36,090 bases of DNA from Patescibacteria group bacterium (GTDB lineage: Bacteria; Patescibacteriota; Microgenomatia; 2-02-FULL-39-11), in contig JAMCUI010000009.1 of NCBI GenBank assembly GCA_023379265.1, positions 1 through 36,090 of the forward strand, written 5' to 3'. How positions within the stretch are numbered: the first letter of the stretch is position 1; the number at the start of each line of letters is the position of its first letter. The position numbers were made by a program, and so were the translations under genes. The notes below the pieces were generated by a model that was not told the DNA's origin, searched no databases, and was given only the letters and a program-made list of their open reading frames with translations. Shown piece after piece: positions 14,838-22,948 of this stretch.

Positions 14838-16835
14838 ATGCAAAAGAGAATTTATTCGCTTGATGGCCTAAGGGGTCTGGCAATTCTTGCAGTAATCTTT
14901 ACTCATATTCCTTTGGGAGTCTGGTACTCCTCAATTCCCTCATTTTTAGCTCCGGTTCTGGATATTATTCTTGGTAGCGGCGGGGTAGGGGTAATTATAT
15001 TTTTTATCCTTACAGGCTTTCTTATGGGGTTGCTGCATCCTAATCCCGGAAATAAATTTTCCTTCTGGTCTTTGAGGTATGCCAGGATCTTTCCGGCATT
15101 TTTGGTTATGGTATTTACGTGGACGGCAATTAGTCTTTTAGGGAAAGAGATGCCGGGAATTCCCATTGTCCTTCTTATCCTGTTTGTATTAGTGGTAATT
15201 GAAAGATTGGTTTGGGAGGTGGTCAGCCGTCTGATTGCTTCCCATATTCCTGCAGGAAAAATACTCATGGTATCCTGGTTATTTATACAAGGGGCAGTTG
15301 CTTTTGGTTATTCTTTTTTTCTCTTGCGTGTCCCAGCCAGCGTTTTTTACCAGGTTTGGAGTGATAGACTTCGTTTGCTTATTTCCGGACTTATAAACGC
15401 CACAATGACGCTTCCATTCGGGCAATACGTGGCACAGATGGACGGTGTGTATTGGGCCATAATTGCTGAGGTTCTTTTTTATCTCTTATACCCCCTTTTT
15501 TTTGTTCCTATATTTCAATATTTGGGTAAGGAGAAAGATATTAAGCTAAAAGCAATTCTGGCGCTTTCCCTCCTGCCCTTTTCTTATGGACTTTATCTTA
15601 TAAGCCAAAGGGTCTTAGGATTTGAGATAGTAAAGATTCATCTTATGATCTATTTTATTGCCGGGACGGCGATTGGTATGAATCTTGTGTGGTTTAAGGA
15701 AAGACTGTCTCCATTTCTATCCGTTATCCGACACCCTTTATGGTTTCTACTGCTCCTTTTTCTCATATTTGGACATCTTCCGCTAAACAAATATGTTCCT
15801 GGAGCTTTTGGCCCCATAATCCAAATATTACTGGTGTTTCCGGTCAGCCTTCTTCTTCTGACTTTGACTATTGATAAATCCGCCGCGGCAAAATTTTTCA
15901 ACAACAGAGTTCTTATATCTCTCGGCAAATACAGCTATTTATTATTTCTTATTCATACGCTTGTCATTCATATTTCCCAAAAATATATACCTGTCGTCAA
16001 TAGTTTATCCGGTATAGAGCTGGCAGTGGTATCCGTGATTGGATCTATAGCGCTTTCTTGCCTGCTTTATCCTTTCCTGGAAAAGCCTTATTTTTTGCAA
16101 AGGAAAAAATCGGCTCCTGTTAAATCTACAAGGGTAGCCATTCATAATGTCAGATATACGGCTTTATCCGCCCGTAAAAGTATTGCTGGAATATGTACAG
16201 TTTCGTTGGTTTTATTGTATATCGCTTACCGTCCACCATTATCACTTTTTACATTTGCAGTGAGGCATGACGCATCTTTCTTGCCTTATTTGTCAGGTAA
16301 AAAGATTTTTTTGACGTTGAAGCCTGATCCGATAAAAAGAAGTTTTACGGCGGCTGATAATAATTTAGGTATGGTTACAGTACATGTCTTGAATAAAGGC
16401 GTCGATAATCCGCCCGGCGGCGCTTCACCAGTGGCAACAAATCTTAAAATAAGCCTTCTGGATAGTAAAAGAAAAGTAATCGCGCAAACTTCCTATGCTA
16501 CAGGTGAGATAATAGACAGTTACTACCACCCTTTTGGATTTCCAGTTATAACCAATTCAAAAGACAGAAAATATACTCTTGAATTGCAGCTTGATAAGCT
16601 TGACCCTACGCAGAATACAGACCTTATTACATCAGAAGGAGATTTTATTACTGTCTACTTTCCTGATAAAAAATCGCTTTTAAGGGATCCCCTAAATTTT
16701 GCTAAATTTTTTACAGCAAAAATTTCCGAACCGGTGAGAAATCCTATATTTTGGTTTAACTTTCTATATATAGTTCCATTTATGATTTTTCTTGTTATTT
16801 CGCTCAAAACATATTCTACCGTCAAAAGGAGGTGA
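14838..16835 (+). CDS. Membrane O-acyltransferase (Acyl_transf_3) with C-terminal extra domain
   Basis: A 665-residue protein. Residues 1-~410 form a multi-spanning acyltransferase-3 domain starting with the hallmark YSLDGLRGLAILAVIFTH, whose His is essential in the family, and including FWSLRYARIFPAF (R-x10-H/R region). Residues ~440-460 are another helix. Residues ~470-640 form a soluble, strand-rich domain of unknown type, not the SGNH domain of OatA because no GDSH motif is seen. A final helix precedes VKRR. It probably acylates envelope sugars. Its last two codons and stop (AGG AGG TGA) form the Shine-Dalgarno of the next gene. TATAAT (14820-14825) is 12 nt upstream. Confidence 0.85.
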   Translation: MQKRIYSLDGLRGLAILAVIFTHIPLGVWYSSIPSFLAPVLDIILGSGGVGVIIFFILTGFLMGLLHPNPGNKFSFWSLRYARIFPAFLVMVFTWTAISLLGKEMPGIPIVLLILFVLVVIERLVWEVVSRLIASHIPAGKILMVSWLFIQGAVAFGYSFFLLRVPASVFYQVWSDRLRLLISGLINATMTLPFGQYVAQMDGVYWAIIAEVLFYLLYPLFFVPIFQYLGKEKDIKLKAILALSLLPFSYGLYLISQRVLGFEIVKIHLMIYFIAGTAIGMNLVWFKERLSPFLSVIRHPLWFLLLLFLIFGHLPLNKYVPGAFGPIIQILLVFPVSLLLLTLTIDKSAAAKFFNNRVLISLGKYSYLLFLIHTLVIHISQKYIPVVNSLSGIELAVVSVIGSIALSCLLYPFLEKPYFLQRKKSAPVKSTRVAIHNVRYTALSARKSIAGICTVSLVLLYIAYRPPLSLFTFAVRHDASFLPYLSGKKIFLTLKPDPIKRSFTAADNNLGMVTVHVLNKGVDNPPGGASPVATNLKISLLDSKRKVIAQTSYATGEIIDSYYHPFGFPVITNSKDRKYTLELQLDKLDPTQNTDLITSEGDFITVYFPDKKSLLRDPLNFAKFFTAKISEPVRNPIFWFNFLYIVPFMIFLVISLKTYSTVKRR

Positions 16836-16840
16836 AGCTT

Positions 16841-17122
16841 ATGGGTTCAGATGACAACAAAAGCCAAAGTCAGTCTGTAGCGGTAAATGTCAATCTTGAT
16901 ACCACTCCTATTTTATACACAGACAATATATTTATGAGTACGAATGAGTACGGTCTTGTTTTTGATGTTTGCCAGAAAATAGGTAATACCAATCAGCTGA
17001 GGATTGTATCACGAATCGGTATGAGCCGCGAACACGCCAAGGTGTTTCTGAGGGAAATGGGTAAACTTTTAGCGATGACTGAAGGACAGATGCAAACTGG
17101 AAGTAAAAAGGAAAGGAACTGA
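16841..17122 (+). CDS. DUF3467 family protein
   Basis: A 93-residue soluble protein. VNLDTTPILYTDNIFMSTN, FDVCQKIGNTNQLRIVSRIG and MSREHAKVFLREMGKLLA match DUF3467, a small family of unknown function. I choose the ATG at 16841, eight bases after AGGAGG, over the in-frame GTG at 16832 that lies inside the Shine-Dalgarno. It overlaps nothing but uses the 3' end of the acyltransferase gene as its ribosome-binding site, implying coupled expression. Confidence 0.85.
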   Translation: MGSDDNKSQSQSVAVNVNLDTTPILYTDNIFMSTNEYGLVFDVCQKIGNTNQLRIVSRIGMSREHAKVFLREMGKLLAMTEGQMQTGSKKERN

Positions 17123-17154
17123 AATCTGGTAACATGTGTAGTATAGTTAAATAA

Positions 17155-17547
17155 ATGGTTCTGCTTCTTGCCGATTTGGTACGCAGTATTGTCGGCTTAT
17201 GCTATAAGATAAGTGAGGAAGGTGGAGCCTATCTCTCAGATGAGGATTATATCGAATCGGTAAGATATGAACTTGAAGCACGGGGATTTTTCTTCCGGCA
17301 AAATGAGGTTATAGAGCTTGAATATTTAGGGAAAGTAGTTGACAGACATATCGTTGAATTTATTATTGAAGACAAAATACTTCTGGACCTTAAGGGGAGA
17401 GTGTTATTGCGCCATCGTATATTTTATAAGCAACTTGCTTTCTATTTATTGAAAAAAAACCTCCCTTTAGCCTTTGTAGTAGATTTCCATTCCCACCGTT
17501 TGAAGATAAGAAAAGTGGTAAATCCGAATTTCAATTATCAGTTGTAA
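17155..17547 (+). CDS. GxxExxY-family protein (PD-(D/E)XK-like fold), divergent
   Basis: A 130-residue protein matching the GxxExxY family (PF13366): SVRYELEARGFFFRQNEVIE, the characteristic DRHIVEFIIEDKILLDLKG (aligned to the family's ADFxVEDKVIVELKA, the PD-(D/E)XK-like core), and a closing LPLAFVVDFHSHRLKIRKVV. The name-giving GxxExxY is not preserved here (GGAYLSDEDYIESVRYE), and D-IVE-LDLKG retains the acidic and Lys positions. Function in the family is unproven. TATAGT (17142-17147) lies 7 nt before ATG. Confidence 0.8.
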   Translation: MVLLLADLVRSIVGLCYKISEEGGAYLSDEDYIESVRYELEARGFFFRQNEVIELEYLGKVVDRHIVEFIIEDKILLDLKGRVLLRHRIFYKQLAFYLLKKNLPLAFVVDFHSHRLKIRKVVNPNFNYQL

Positions 17548-17702
17548 ATTTGTATGTGGTTATATTGGGGGATTTGTATTTGCCGTCATTTGGAACATGA
17601 TGGTAGTAAAGAAGTAAAGCTTTCCCACTGATGTCTCATGTATTGCATTTACTATTAAGAAAATGCAGAAGATGGTTTATTGTCTAGTGCATACTATTAA
17701 AC

Positions 17703-18557
17703 ATGACTGTAATATATTCTTCTAAATTCCTGGACTTTGGTGAAGTAGGACATCCTGAATCTCCACAAAGGTTAGAACTTATCTATCATGAGTTAAGAGA
17801 TGCTGGCCTGTTTCATTTTGAAACTCCATCTGCCGCAACATTATCTGATTTACTTCGTGTGCATAACATGTCGTTGGTTGAGCAGGTGAAAAGGAATGAG
17901 TTTTATAATCCTGATACTCCCAATATAGAAAATATATATTCATTTGCTCTTCTTTCTGCCGGAGCGGCTTTGAAAGCAATTTCTCTTCTTGAGGATGGCA
18001 GAGAAAAACGTTTTACTTACGCCTTGGCCCGTCCGCCAGGCCATCATGCGACAAGGAAAGAATTGGGAGGATTCTGTTATTTCAATAATATTGCAGTGGC
18101 ATCTGCCAGGCTTCTGGCAGACGGGAAAAAGGTAGCCATACTGGATATTGATGTCCATCATGGTAACGGTACAGAAGATATTTTCCGTGGCAAAAAAAAT
18201 ATCATTTATGTGTCACTGCACCAGTCGCCACTTTATCCCGGTACAGGTCTTGCGCAGCATGACAATTGTTTTAACTTCCCTTTGCCTCCAGGTACAAGTA
18301 TGGATTCATACATAGAGGCCTTGTCTCTTGGATTAAGACAAATAAAAAAATTCTCTCCAGATATATTAGGAGTATCTTTGGGTTTTGATACCTATGCACA
18401 GGATCCTCTAGCTGAGATGAGGCTTTACAGGTCTGATTACCGGATAGTAGCTGGAATGATAAAAAGATTATTGTTGCCGACTTTTTTTGTACAGGAGGGA
18501 GGGTATTCCCAAGATATAGGCAAACTGGCAAAGACTTTTTTTTCTGAGCTAATTTAG
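17703..18557 (+). CDS. Histone deacetylase-family amidohydrolase
   Basis: A 284-residue arginase/deacetylase-fold enzyme, full length for bacterial class II HDAC or acetylpolyamine amidohydrolase types. It has ARPPGHHA (catalytic H114-H115), GFCYFNNIA, LDIDVHHGNGT (Zn ligands D150 and H152), LGFDTYAQDP (third Zn ligand D229) and EGGY (Y268), all intact. It removes acyl groups from an amine such as acetyl-lysine or acetylpolyamine; the substrate is not determined. TACTAT (17692-17697) is 5 nt before the ATG. It overlaps the convergent gene by 9 bp. Confidence 0.93.
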   Translation: MTVIYSSKFLDFGEVGHPESPQRLELIYHELRDAGLFHFETPSAATLSDLLRVHNMSLVEQVKRNEFYNPDTPNIENIYSFALLSAGAALKAISLLEDGREKRFTYALARPPGHHATRKELGGFCYFNNIAVASARLLADGKKVAILDIDVHHGNGTEDIFRGKKNIIYVSLHQSPLYPGTGLAQHDNCFNFPLPPGTSMDSYIEALSLGLRQIKKFSPDILGVSLGFDTYAQDPLAEMRLYRSDYRIVAGMIKRLLLPTFFVQEGGYSQDIGKLAKTFFSELI

Positions 18558-19145
18558 ACCGGTTTTTTCCCTTACTTCCATCTGCATTGTTGATGTCTCT
18601 TTTGTCTTCCAGTTGTATCTTATCGCATGGCCAAGGTTATATACCGCCGCATATTTTGCTCTTTCATCTACCGGTTGGTCGGATAGTAGCATAAACTGTT
18701 CGATAGCAGAGAAATTTGTGGATAGATGGAGGGGGAGTGTTGCATGCAAGTGCCAGGTGCCGTTGTTGTCAAAATATGTAGGAGTAATTAGGAGCCGATA
18801 GAATTCCGGGTACAATGCTACAGGGGCGAATATCTTTATCCTTTCATTATCACCAAAATGCATTGTGGGTTTTGTCCAGAACTCCCTTCTGAGAGGATAT
18901 TGTACGGCAAAAGAAATAGGAATGAGTATGCATATATCGTTTATGGAAAAATCACCTTTCTTATTAGCTTCATGGACGGTTTTTTGCATGGAGTAAGTGA
19001 CATCATCAAAAGTGCGATAAATCGATGGCATCGGGTACATGCCAAGCATATTATAATTTTCCGACAAAAGGAGAAAAGTGATGAAAGCCTCCTTGGGAAA
19101 ATCCGGTTCCAGGGAACAGAACTCATTGTTTTTTTTCTTGACCAT
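18549..19145 (-). CDS. Hypothetical protein (198 aa)
   Basis: A soluble protein that I do not recognise, with mixed composition, several Tyr/His-rich segments (GTWHLHATLPLHLSTN, YAAVYNLGHAIRYNWK) and no signal peptide or membrane helix. Two in-frame ATGs compete. The one at 19151 touches the TATAAT box (19152-19157 on the minus strand), so it cannot be transcribed from it. The ATG at 19145 (MVKKKN) is 6 nt from the box and coincides with predicted +1, so I choose it. The gene converges on the HDAC-type gene. Confidence 0.65.
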   Translation of the reverse strand: MVKKKNNEFCSLEPDFPKEAFITFLLLSENYNMLGMYPMPSIYRTFDDVTYSMQKTVHEANKKGDFSINDICILIPISFAVQYPLRREFWTKPTMHFGDNERIKIFAPVALYPEFYRLLITPTYFDNNGTWHLHATLPLHLSTNFSAIEQFMLLSDQPVDERAKYAAVYNLGHAIRYNWKTKETSTMQMEVREKTGLN

Positions 19146-19232
19146 AATCATATTATAGCTCCTAAATTATTTTTTTGATGGTGGAAAATCGAAATGAAAA
19201 TAGAATAAGGTAAATAGAGAGAGCCCCGTGCT

Positions 19233-19829
19233 TTAACCCGGGTGGACTCCACTGCGTAGGAATTTTAGATATTTAGATGTTTTTTGAATGTTTTTTTTCA
19301 GTTTTAATAGACTTTTTTCTGATTTATCCTCGATGTCTACCTTGACTTTACCCCCGTCCCTTTTTATACCAGAAAAGATCTTTTTCTGCTTGGTAAACAG
19401 ATATTTGAATATATCTTTTTCCACAATAAAACCAATGAGTTTCTCCCTTTTGTCGATGACTGGCAAAATCCGCTTATTATAAGCCAGCATACGTGATAAT
19501 GCCTTAAAAACGTCGTGGTTTCCGTAAACCGTATAGACTGTTCTATTCATTACATCCTTAGCAGTCAAATCTATATTGTCGGCCAATTTCTTTTCAACAT
19601 CATCAAGGGTGGGTGAGGTAGGGTAGAAATCCGTAAAAAACTCTCTGTAGTTCGGAACAAGATTTATCAGTAGGTCTTCAGCTGTTATGATTCCTTGTAT
19701 TTCGTTTTCTTTATCCAGAACAGGAACCATATGTATCTGTTCGTGGGAAATAAGATCCCATATCCTTTCAACAGGAGCATCGAGGTATACCGTTTTAGGT
19801 TTCAATCGCATCAGGTTTTTGACCTTCAT
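19233..19829 (-). CDS. Tandem CBS-domain protein
   Basis: A 198-residue cytosolic protein with two CBS motifs. CBS1 spans ~1-60 (VKNLMRLKPKTVYLDAPVER to IHMVPVLDKENEIQGIITAEDLL). CBS2 spans ~88-145 (AKDVMNRTVYTVYGNHDVF to RILPVIDKREKLIGFIVEKDIFKYL). The basic C-terminal ~50 residues (KKNIQKTSKYLKF) are extra. CBS pairs bind adenosine nucleotides and usually sense energy state; here no effector domain is fused. A GAGGG precedes the ATG by about eight bases. Confidence 0.9.
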   Translation of the reverse strand: MKVKNLMRLKPKTVYLDAPVERIWDLISHEQIHMVPVLDKENEIQGIITAEDLLINLVPNYREFFTDFYPTSPTLDDVEKKLADNIDLTAKDVMNRTVYTVYGNHDVFKALSRMLAYNKRILPVIDKREKLIGFIVEKDIFKYLFTKQKKIFSGIKRDGGKVKVDIEDKSEKSLLKLKKNIQKTSKYLKFLRSGVHPG

Positions 19830-19907
19830 AGATGAAACCCTCTATTAATTTATATTTTAATCGTCTTATTGTCAAGAGAAGTGGAAAGGTTTTACGGTTG
19901 GGGCATA

Positions 19908-19916
19908 TGTTACAAT
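19908..19916 (+). promoter_or_regulatory. Extended -10 promoter of the thioredoxin-like gene
   Basis: TGT followed by TACAAT (19911-19916), i.e. TGn plus a 5/6 -10 box. Predicted +1 is near 19923, so the in-frame TTG at 19921 lies outside the mRNA and the ATG at 19927 is the start. Confidence 0.55.
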
Positions 19917-19926
19917 AAAATTGTAC

Positions 19927-20508
19927 ATGACTCTTGTTTCCTCAAAAATGGTTTCTTTGGGTACAAAAGCTCCTGACTTTCATCTCCCTGATGTTACTTC
20001 AGGGAAGATCATTTCATTACAGGACTTTGTAGAAAAAAAAGCGCTTTTATTGGTTTTCTTATGCGGGCATTGTCCTTATGTTATCCATGTGAAGGCTGGA
20101 TTAGCAAAGTTAGGGCGTGATTATGGTGATAAAGATTTGGCAATGGTTGCGATAAGCAGTAATGACCCTTCAAAGCATAGTGAAGATTCTCCAGAATCAT
20201 TAGCGCAGATGGCCAAGGAAGAAAGTTTTACCTTTCCGGTCCTTTACGATGAGACTCAAGAAGCGGCCAAAGCTTACAGTGCCGCATGTACTCCCGACCC
20301 GTTCCTGTTTGATGAAAATAGAAGCTTGGTATATCGTGGACAGCTTGATGATAGTAGGCCTGGAAATGGTATCCCCGTTACGGGGAAAGATATCAGAAAT
20401 GCTATTGATGCAGTATTGTCCGGTAGAGAGGTCCCAACCATGCAAAAACCAAGTATAGGATGCAGTATCAAATGGAAACCGGGTAACGAGCCGGATTATT
20501 TCAAATAG
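19927..20508 (+). CDS. Thioredoxin-fold peroxiredoxin-like protein (PRX_like1)
   Basis: A 193-residue redoxin. KAPDFHLPDVTSGKIISLQD opens the AhpC/TSA-like fold. LVFLCGHCPYV holds the redox CxxC (C46, C49). AYSAACTPDPFLFDENRSLVYRGQLDD is the cis-Pro region, and GCSIKWKPGNEPDYF the family's typical C-terminus. Members are cytosolic thiol-disulfide or peroxide-linked proteins of unclear substrate. No signal peptide is present. The extended -10 promoter supports the ATG at 19927. Confidence 0.9.
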   Translation: MTLVSSKMVSLGTKAPDFHLPDVTSGKIISLQDFVEKKALLLVFLCGHCPYVIHVKAGLAKLGRDYGDKDLAMVAISSNDPSKHSEDSPESLAQMAKEESFTFPVLYDETQEAAKAYSAACTPDPFLFDENRSLVYRGQLDDSRPGNGIPVTGKDIRNAIDAVLSGREVPTMQKPSIGCSIKWKPGNEPDYFK

Positions 20509-20626
20509 ATTCCTGATTTTCGTATTTTGCCGCGTCTTCGGGTTTTAGCCAGAAGTTGTGGATGAAGGTGAGAGGATTATATTATTCCTGATTTTCGTAT
20601 TTTGCCGCGTCTTCGGGTTTTAGCCA
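20509..20626. repeat. 43-bp direct repeat, 75 bp apart, copying the zinc-ribbon gene tail
   Basis: Identical 43-bp segments starting ATTCCTGATTTTCG lie at 20509-20551 and 20584-20626, offset by exactly 75 bp. The second is the 3' end of the minus-strand zinc-ribbon gene (codons for WLKPEDAAKYENQE and the stop). The first is an extra copy downstream, in the same frame, which would end at its own TGA after two more codons. The 32 bp between show no similarity to the recA repeat. Confidence 0.9.
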
Positions 20627-21100
20627 TTGTACATATGTGCAGCCTGTGGCTTCCCGCTTTATTTTATCCCAGCCGGCTGTCGAACATTTTTTCATCTTTT
20701 TACCTTTGGCGGTAGTATAAAGGACCAGTTTTGCGCCGCACTCTGGACATTTTTCGTCAAGTTCTATGGATGTTCCTGTAATCCATTGTACATAGTCGCA
20801 ACCAGTGGGTTTGCGGTTTTCATTATCCCATCCTGCTGTTGAGCATTTCTTCAACTTTTTGCCGAATCTGGTAACCGCAAGCAAGAGCGGCGCTCCACAC
20901 TTGGGACATTTCTCCTCAAGTGTTTTTGGTTCAATCGGGAACCATTTGACAAATGTGCATCCTTCCGTCTTCCTGGTTTGCGGATCGTATTTGCCGGCGC
21001 TGCACCTTTGCAATTTGCGGCCAGTAGGCGTGGTCACAATTTCTCCCAGAGGTTCGCCGCATTTGGGACAGATATCTTCAGGACTGGGTGTGTCACTCAT
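20582..21100 (-). CDS. Triple zinc-ribbon protein (topoisomerase I C-terminal type fingers)
   Basis: A 172-residue protein consisting almost entirely of three ~50-residue zinc ribbons, each CPxCG - x12-14 - G(R/K)K(L/M)xxC S - x12-14 - GCxYVxW. They start at about residues 11, 64 and 117. These resemble the zf-C4 fingers at the C-terminus of bacterial topoisomerase I, but no topoisomerase domain is present. Ribbons 2 and 3 are the most alike (KKCSTAGWD in both), indicating recent duplication. A free-standing nucleic-acid-binding role is likely. TATAAT on the minus strand (21109-21114) lies 8 nt before ATG. The gene tail is repeated downstream. Confidence 0.85.
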   Translation of the reverse strand: MSDTPSPEDICPKCGEPLGEIVTTPTGRKLQRCSAGKYDPQTRKTEGCTFVKWFPIEPKTLEEKCPKCGAPLLLAVTRFGKKLKKCSTAGWDNENRKPTGCDYVQWITGTSIELDEKCPECGAKLVLYTTAKGKKMKKCSTAGWDKIKREATGCTYVQWLKPEDAAKYENQE

Positions 21101-21193
21101 ATGTATGTATTATACTTCCCGTTTGTGAGAATACGGTCAGTATATATATTTTGTTTGAAAAAAAGCTGAAAGTAAAGAGCGAGTTTTTTATAG

Positions 21194-21199
21194 TATAAT
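21194..21199 (+). promoter_or_regulatory. -10 box of the DUF2130 gene
   Basis: Consensus TATAAT within TATAGTATAAT, 9 nt before the ATG at 21209. The divergent zinc-ribbon gene has its own TATAAT at 21109-21114 on the minus strand. Confidence 0.5.
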
Positions 21200-21208
21200 G
21201 TCTGCATT

Positions 21209-22378
21209 ATGAATGACCAGATAATCTGTCCTTACTGTAAACATACAATTCCTCTTACCGAAGCTTTATCCCACCAGATTCAGGAGAAATATCAGAAGTT
21301 TTACCGCCAGAGGCTGGCTGAAGAAAAGACAAAAATTGAAGAAGCATTAAAAGAAGAAATAGGCAGGAAGCTGAAAAGTGAAGTGGAGCTTGAGTTGAAG
21401 GATAAAGGTAATGAAGTGGAAGAGCTGAGAAAACAGAATAAAAGCTTATCTGATCAGCTTTTGGAAATAAATAAACTCATGAGGACATTAAAGTCGGAGA
21501 ATGAGCAAAGTAGACTGGAGATGGAAAAAAGGATTGCCAACCAAGAAGAAAAGATAAGGCTTGAGGAAAATAAAAGGGCAAATGAAGAGTATAAACTCAA
21601 AATCCTAGAAAAAGATAAGAAACTTGATGATGCCCTGAAGATGGTGGAGGAATATAAACGAAAGTTAGAACAGGGTTCACAACAACTACAGGGTGAAGTA
21701 TTGGAGTTGGAGCTTGAAAATATATTAAAGCGCGAATATCCATACGACGAGATTTTACCCGTTGCAAAAGGAGTAAGGGGAGCAGATGTGCTCCAAAAAG
21801 TGAGAGCCAACAATGGCAGGGACTGTGGAGCAATTGTCTGGGAGTCCAAAAGGACAAAGGCCTGGAACAATGATTGGATAGTCAAACTGAAAGAAGATCA
21901 GAGGGAAGCCAAGGCTGAAATAGCCGTTATTATCACTCAGATATTGCCGGATGGCATAAACAATTTTGGGATAATAAATAATGTATGGGTTGGTAATTTT
22001 GAATCTGTTTACGGGTTATCCCTTGTACTCCGCCGGTCGCTTCTCGAGATTACCTCCGCAAAATACGCCAATATTAATAGGCAAAGCAAGATGGATATAC
22101 TCTACAAATATTTCACCGGAGTGGAATTCAAGCAGAGACTCGAAGCAGTTTTGGAATCATATGATGCGATGAAGGATGACCTTGAAAAAGAAAAGCGTTG
22201 GTTCACACTCAAGTGGGCCAAACAGGACAAGAATATACGCAAAGTTTTTGATAATCTTTCCGGAATGTACGGCGATCTGCAGGGTATGTTGGGTCGGTCA
22301 CTGCCGGATGTCAAAGGTCTTGATATGCTGCCTTCACCTGACGAGAAAAGCGCAGACCAAACAAATCTTGATTTTTAA
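21209..22378 (+). CDS. DUF2130 (RmuC-like) coiled-coil protein
   Basis: A 389-residue protein. A CPYC knuckle (C7, C10) at the N-terminus is followed by a long charged coiled coil (~20-165). The C-terminal domain (~170-340), with GAIVWESKRTKAWNNDWIVK, DQREAKAEIAVIITQILP and VWVGNFESVYGLSLVLRR, matches DUF2130 and its RmuC-like nuclease-type fold. The E-x-K and downstream acidic residues are compatible with a PD-(D/E)XK site, though activity is not established. It is cytosolic and predicted to be leaderless. Confidence 0.9.
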   Translation: MNDQIICPYCKHTIPLTEALSHQIQEKYQKFYRQRLAEEKTKIEEALKEEIGRKLKSEVELELKDKGNEVEELRKQNKSLSDQLLEINKLMRTLKSENEQSRLEMEKRIANQEEKIRLEENKRANEEYKLKILEKDKKLDDALKMVEEYKRKLEQGSQQLQGEVLELELENILKREYPYDEILPVAKGVRGADVLQKVRANNGRDCGAIVWESKRTKAWNNDWIVKLKEDQREAKAEIAVIITQILPDGINNFGIINNVWVGNFESVYGLSLVLRRSLLEITSAKYANINRQSKMDILYKYFTGVEFKQRLEAVLESYDAMKDDLEKEKRWFTLKWAKQDKNIRKVFDNLSGMYGDLQGMLGRSLPDVKGLDMLPSPDEKSADQTNLDF

Positions 22379-22404
22379 TTTCCCATCATGCTTTAATGTT
22401 TGTG

Positions 22405-22413
22405 TGATAAAAT
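22405..22413 (+). promoter_or_regulatory. Extended -10 promoter of bcp
   Basis: TGA followed by TAAAAT (22408-22413). Exactly 6 nt separate the box from the ATG at 22420, so +1 is predicted at the start codon itself. Confidence 0.6.
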
Positions 22414-22419
22414 ACATTC

Positions 22420-22896
22420 ATGAAATTGAAAGTTGACCAAAAAGCGCCTGATTTCAATCTTTCTGACAGAGATGGTGAGATACATAAACTTTCTGATTAT
22501 AAAGGCGAGTGGTTGCTTATTTATTTTTATCCCAAAGATGACACTCCCGGTTGTACAATAGAAGCGTGTGAATTGCGCGATAACCTGCCGGAATTTAATA
22601 AACTTGGTGTTAGGGTGATAGGGATAAGCACTGATTCGGTAGCTAGTCATGCAAAATTCTCAGAGAAGTATAAGTTGCCATTTACTCTTCTTTCCGATTC
22701 AGAAAAAAAGACTGTCAGAGATTATGATGTCTGGGGACCCAAAAAATTTATGGGAAGAGAGTTTTTGGGTACGAAAAGAACTTCTTTTTTAGTAAATCCT
22801 GACGGGAAAATAGCGAAAATCTACGTAAATGTCCAACCTAAAGTTCATGTCAGTGAAGTACTCAAGGATATCACACCCTTGAAAAATAAAAAGTAA
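22420..22896 (+). CDS. bcp: Thioredoxin-dependent peroxiredoxin (Bcp/PrxQ)
   Basis: A 158-residue PrxQ-type peroxiredoxin, normal length, that reduces H2O2 and organic peroxides. YPKDDTPGCTIEACELRD carries the peroxidatic Cys45 and the resolving Cys50 five residues on, the PrxQ arrangement. LLSDSEKKTVRDYDVWG and GTKRTSFLVNPDGKI complete the active-site frame. It lies 52 bp upstream of miaB, each with its own extended -10 promoter. Confidence 0.95.
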   Translation: MKLKVDQKAPDFNLSDRDGEIHKLSDYKGEWLLIYFYPKDDTPGCTIEACELRDNLPEFNKLGVRVIGISTDSVASHAKFSEKYKLPFTLLSDSEKKTVRDYDVWGPKKFMGREFLGTKRTSFLVNPDGKIAKIYVNVQPKVHVSEVLKDITPLKNKK

Positions 22897-22928
22897 CCTG
22901 CTGGTTTTTTATAGTAATTTCCTCCGAA

Positions 22929-22937
22929 TGGTAAAAT
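22929..22937 (+). promoter_or_regulatory. Extended -10 promoter of miaB
   Basis: TGG followed by TAAAAT (22932-22937). The TG belongs to an in-frame ATG (22928-22930), which therefore cannot be the start codon. The ATG at 22949 is 11 nt downstream of the box. Confidence 0.6.
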
Positions 22938-22948
22938 ATACCCTTAAT

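Noticed and set aside
22928-22948. Earlier ATG for miaB
   Set aside because: It is part of the extended -10 element TGG-TAAAAT and lies upstream of predicted +1; the extra residues do not match the family.
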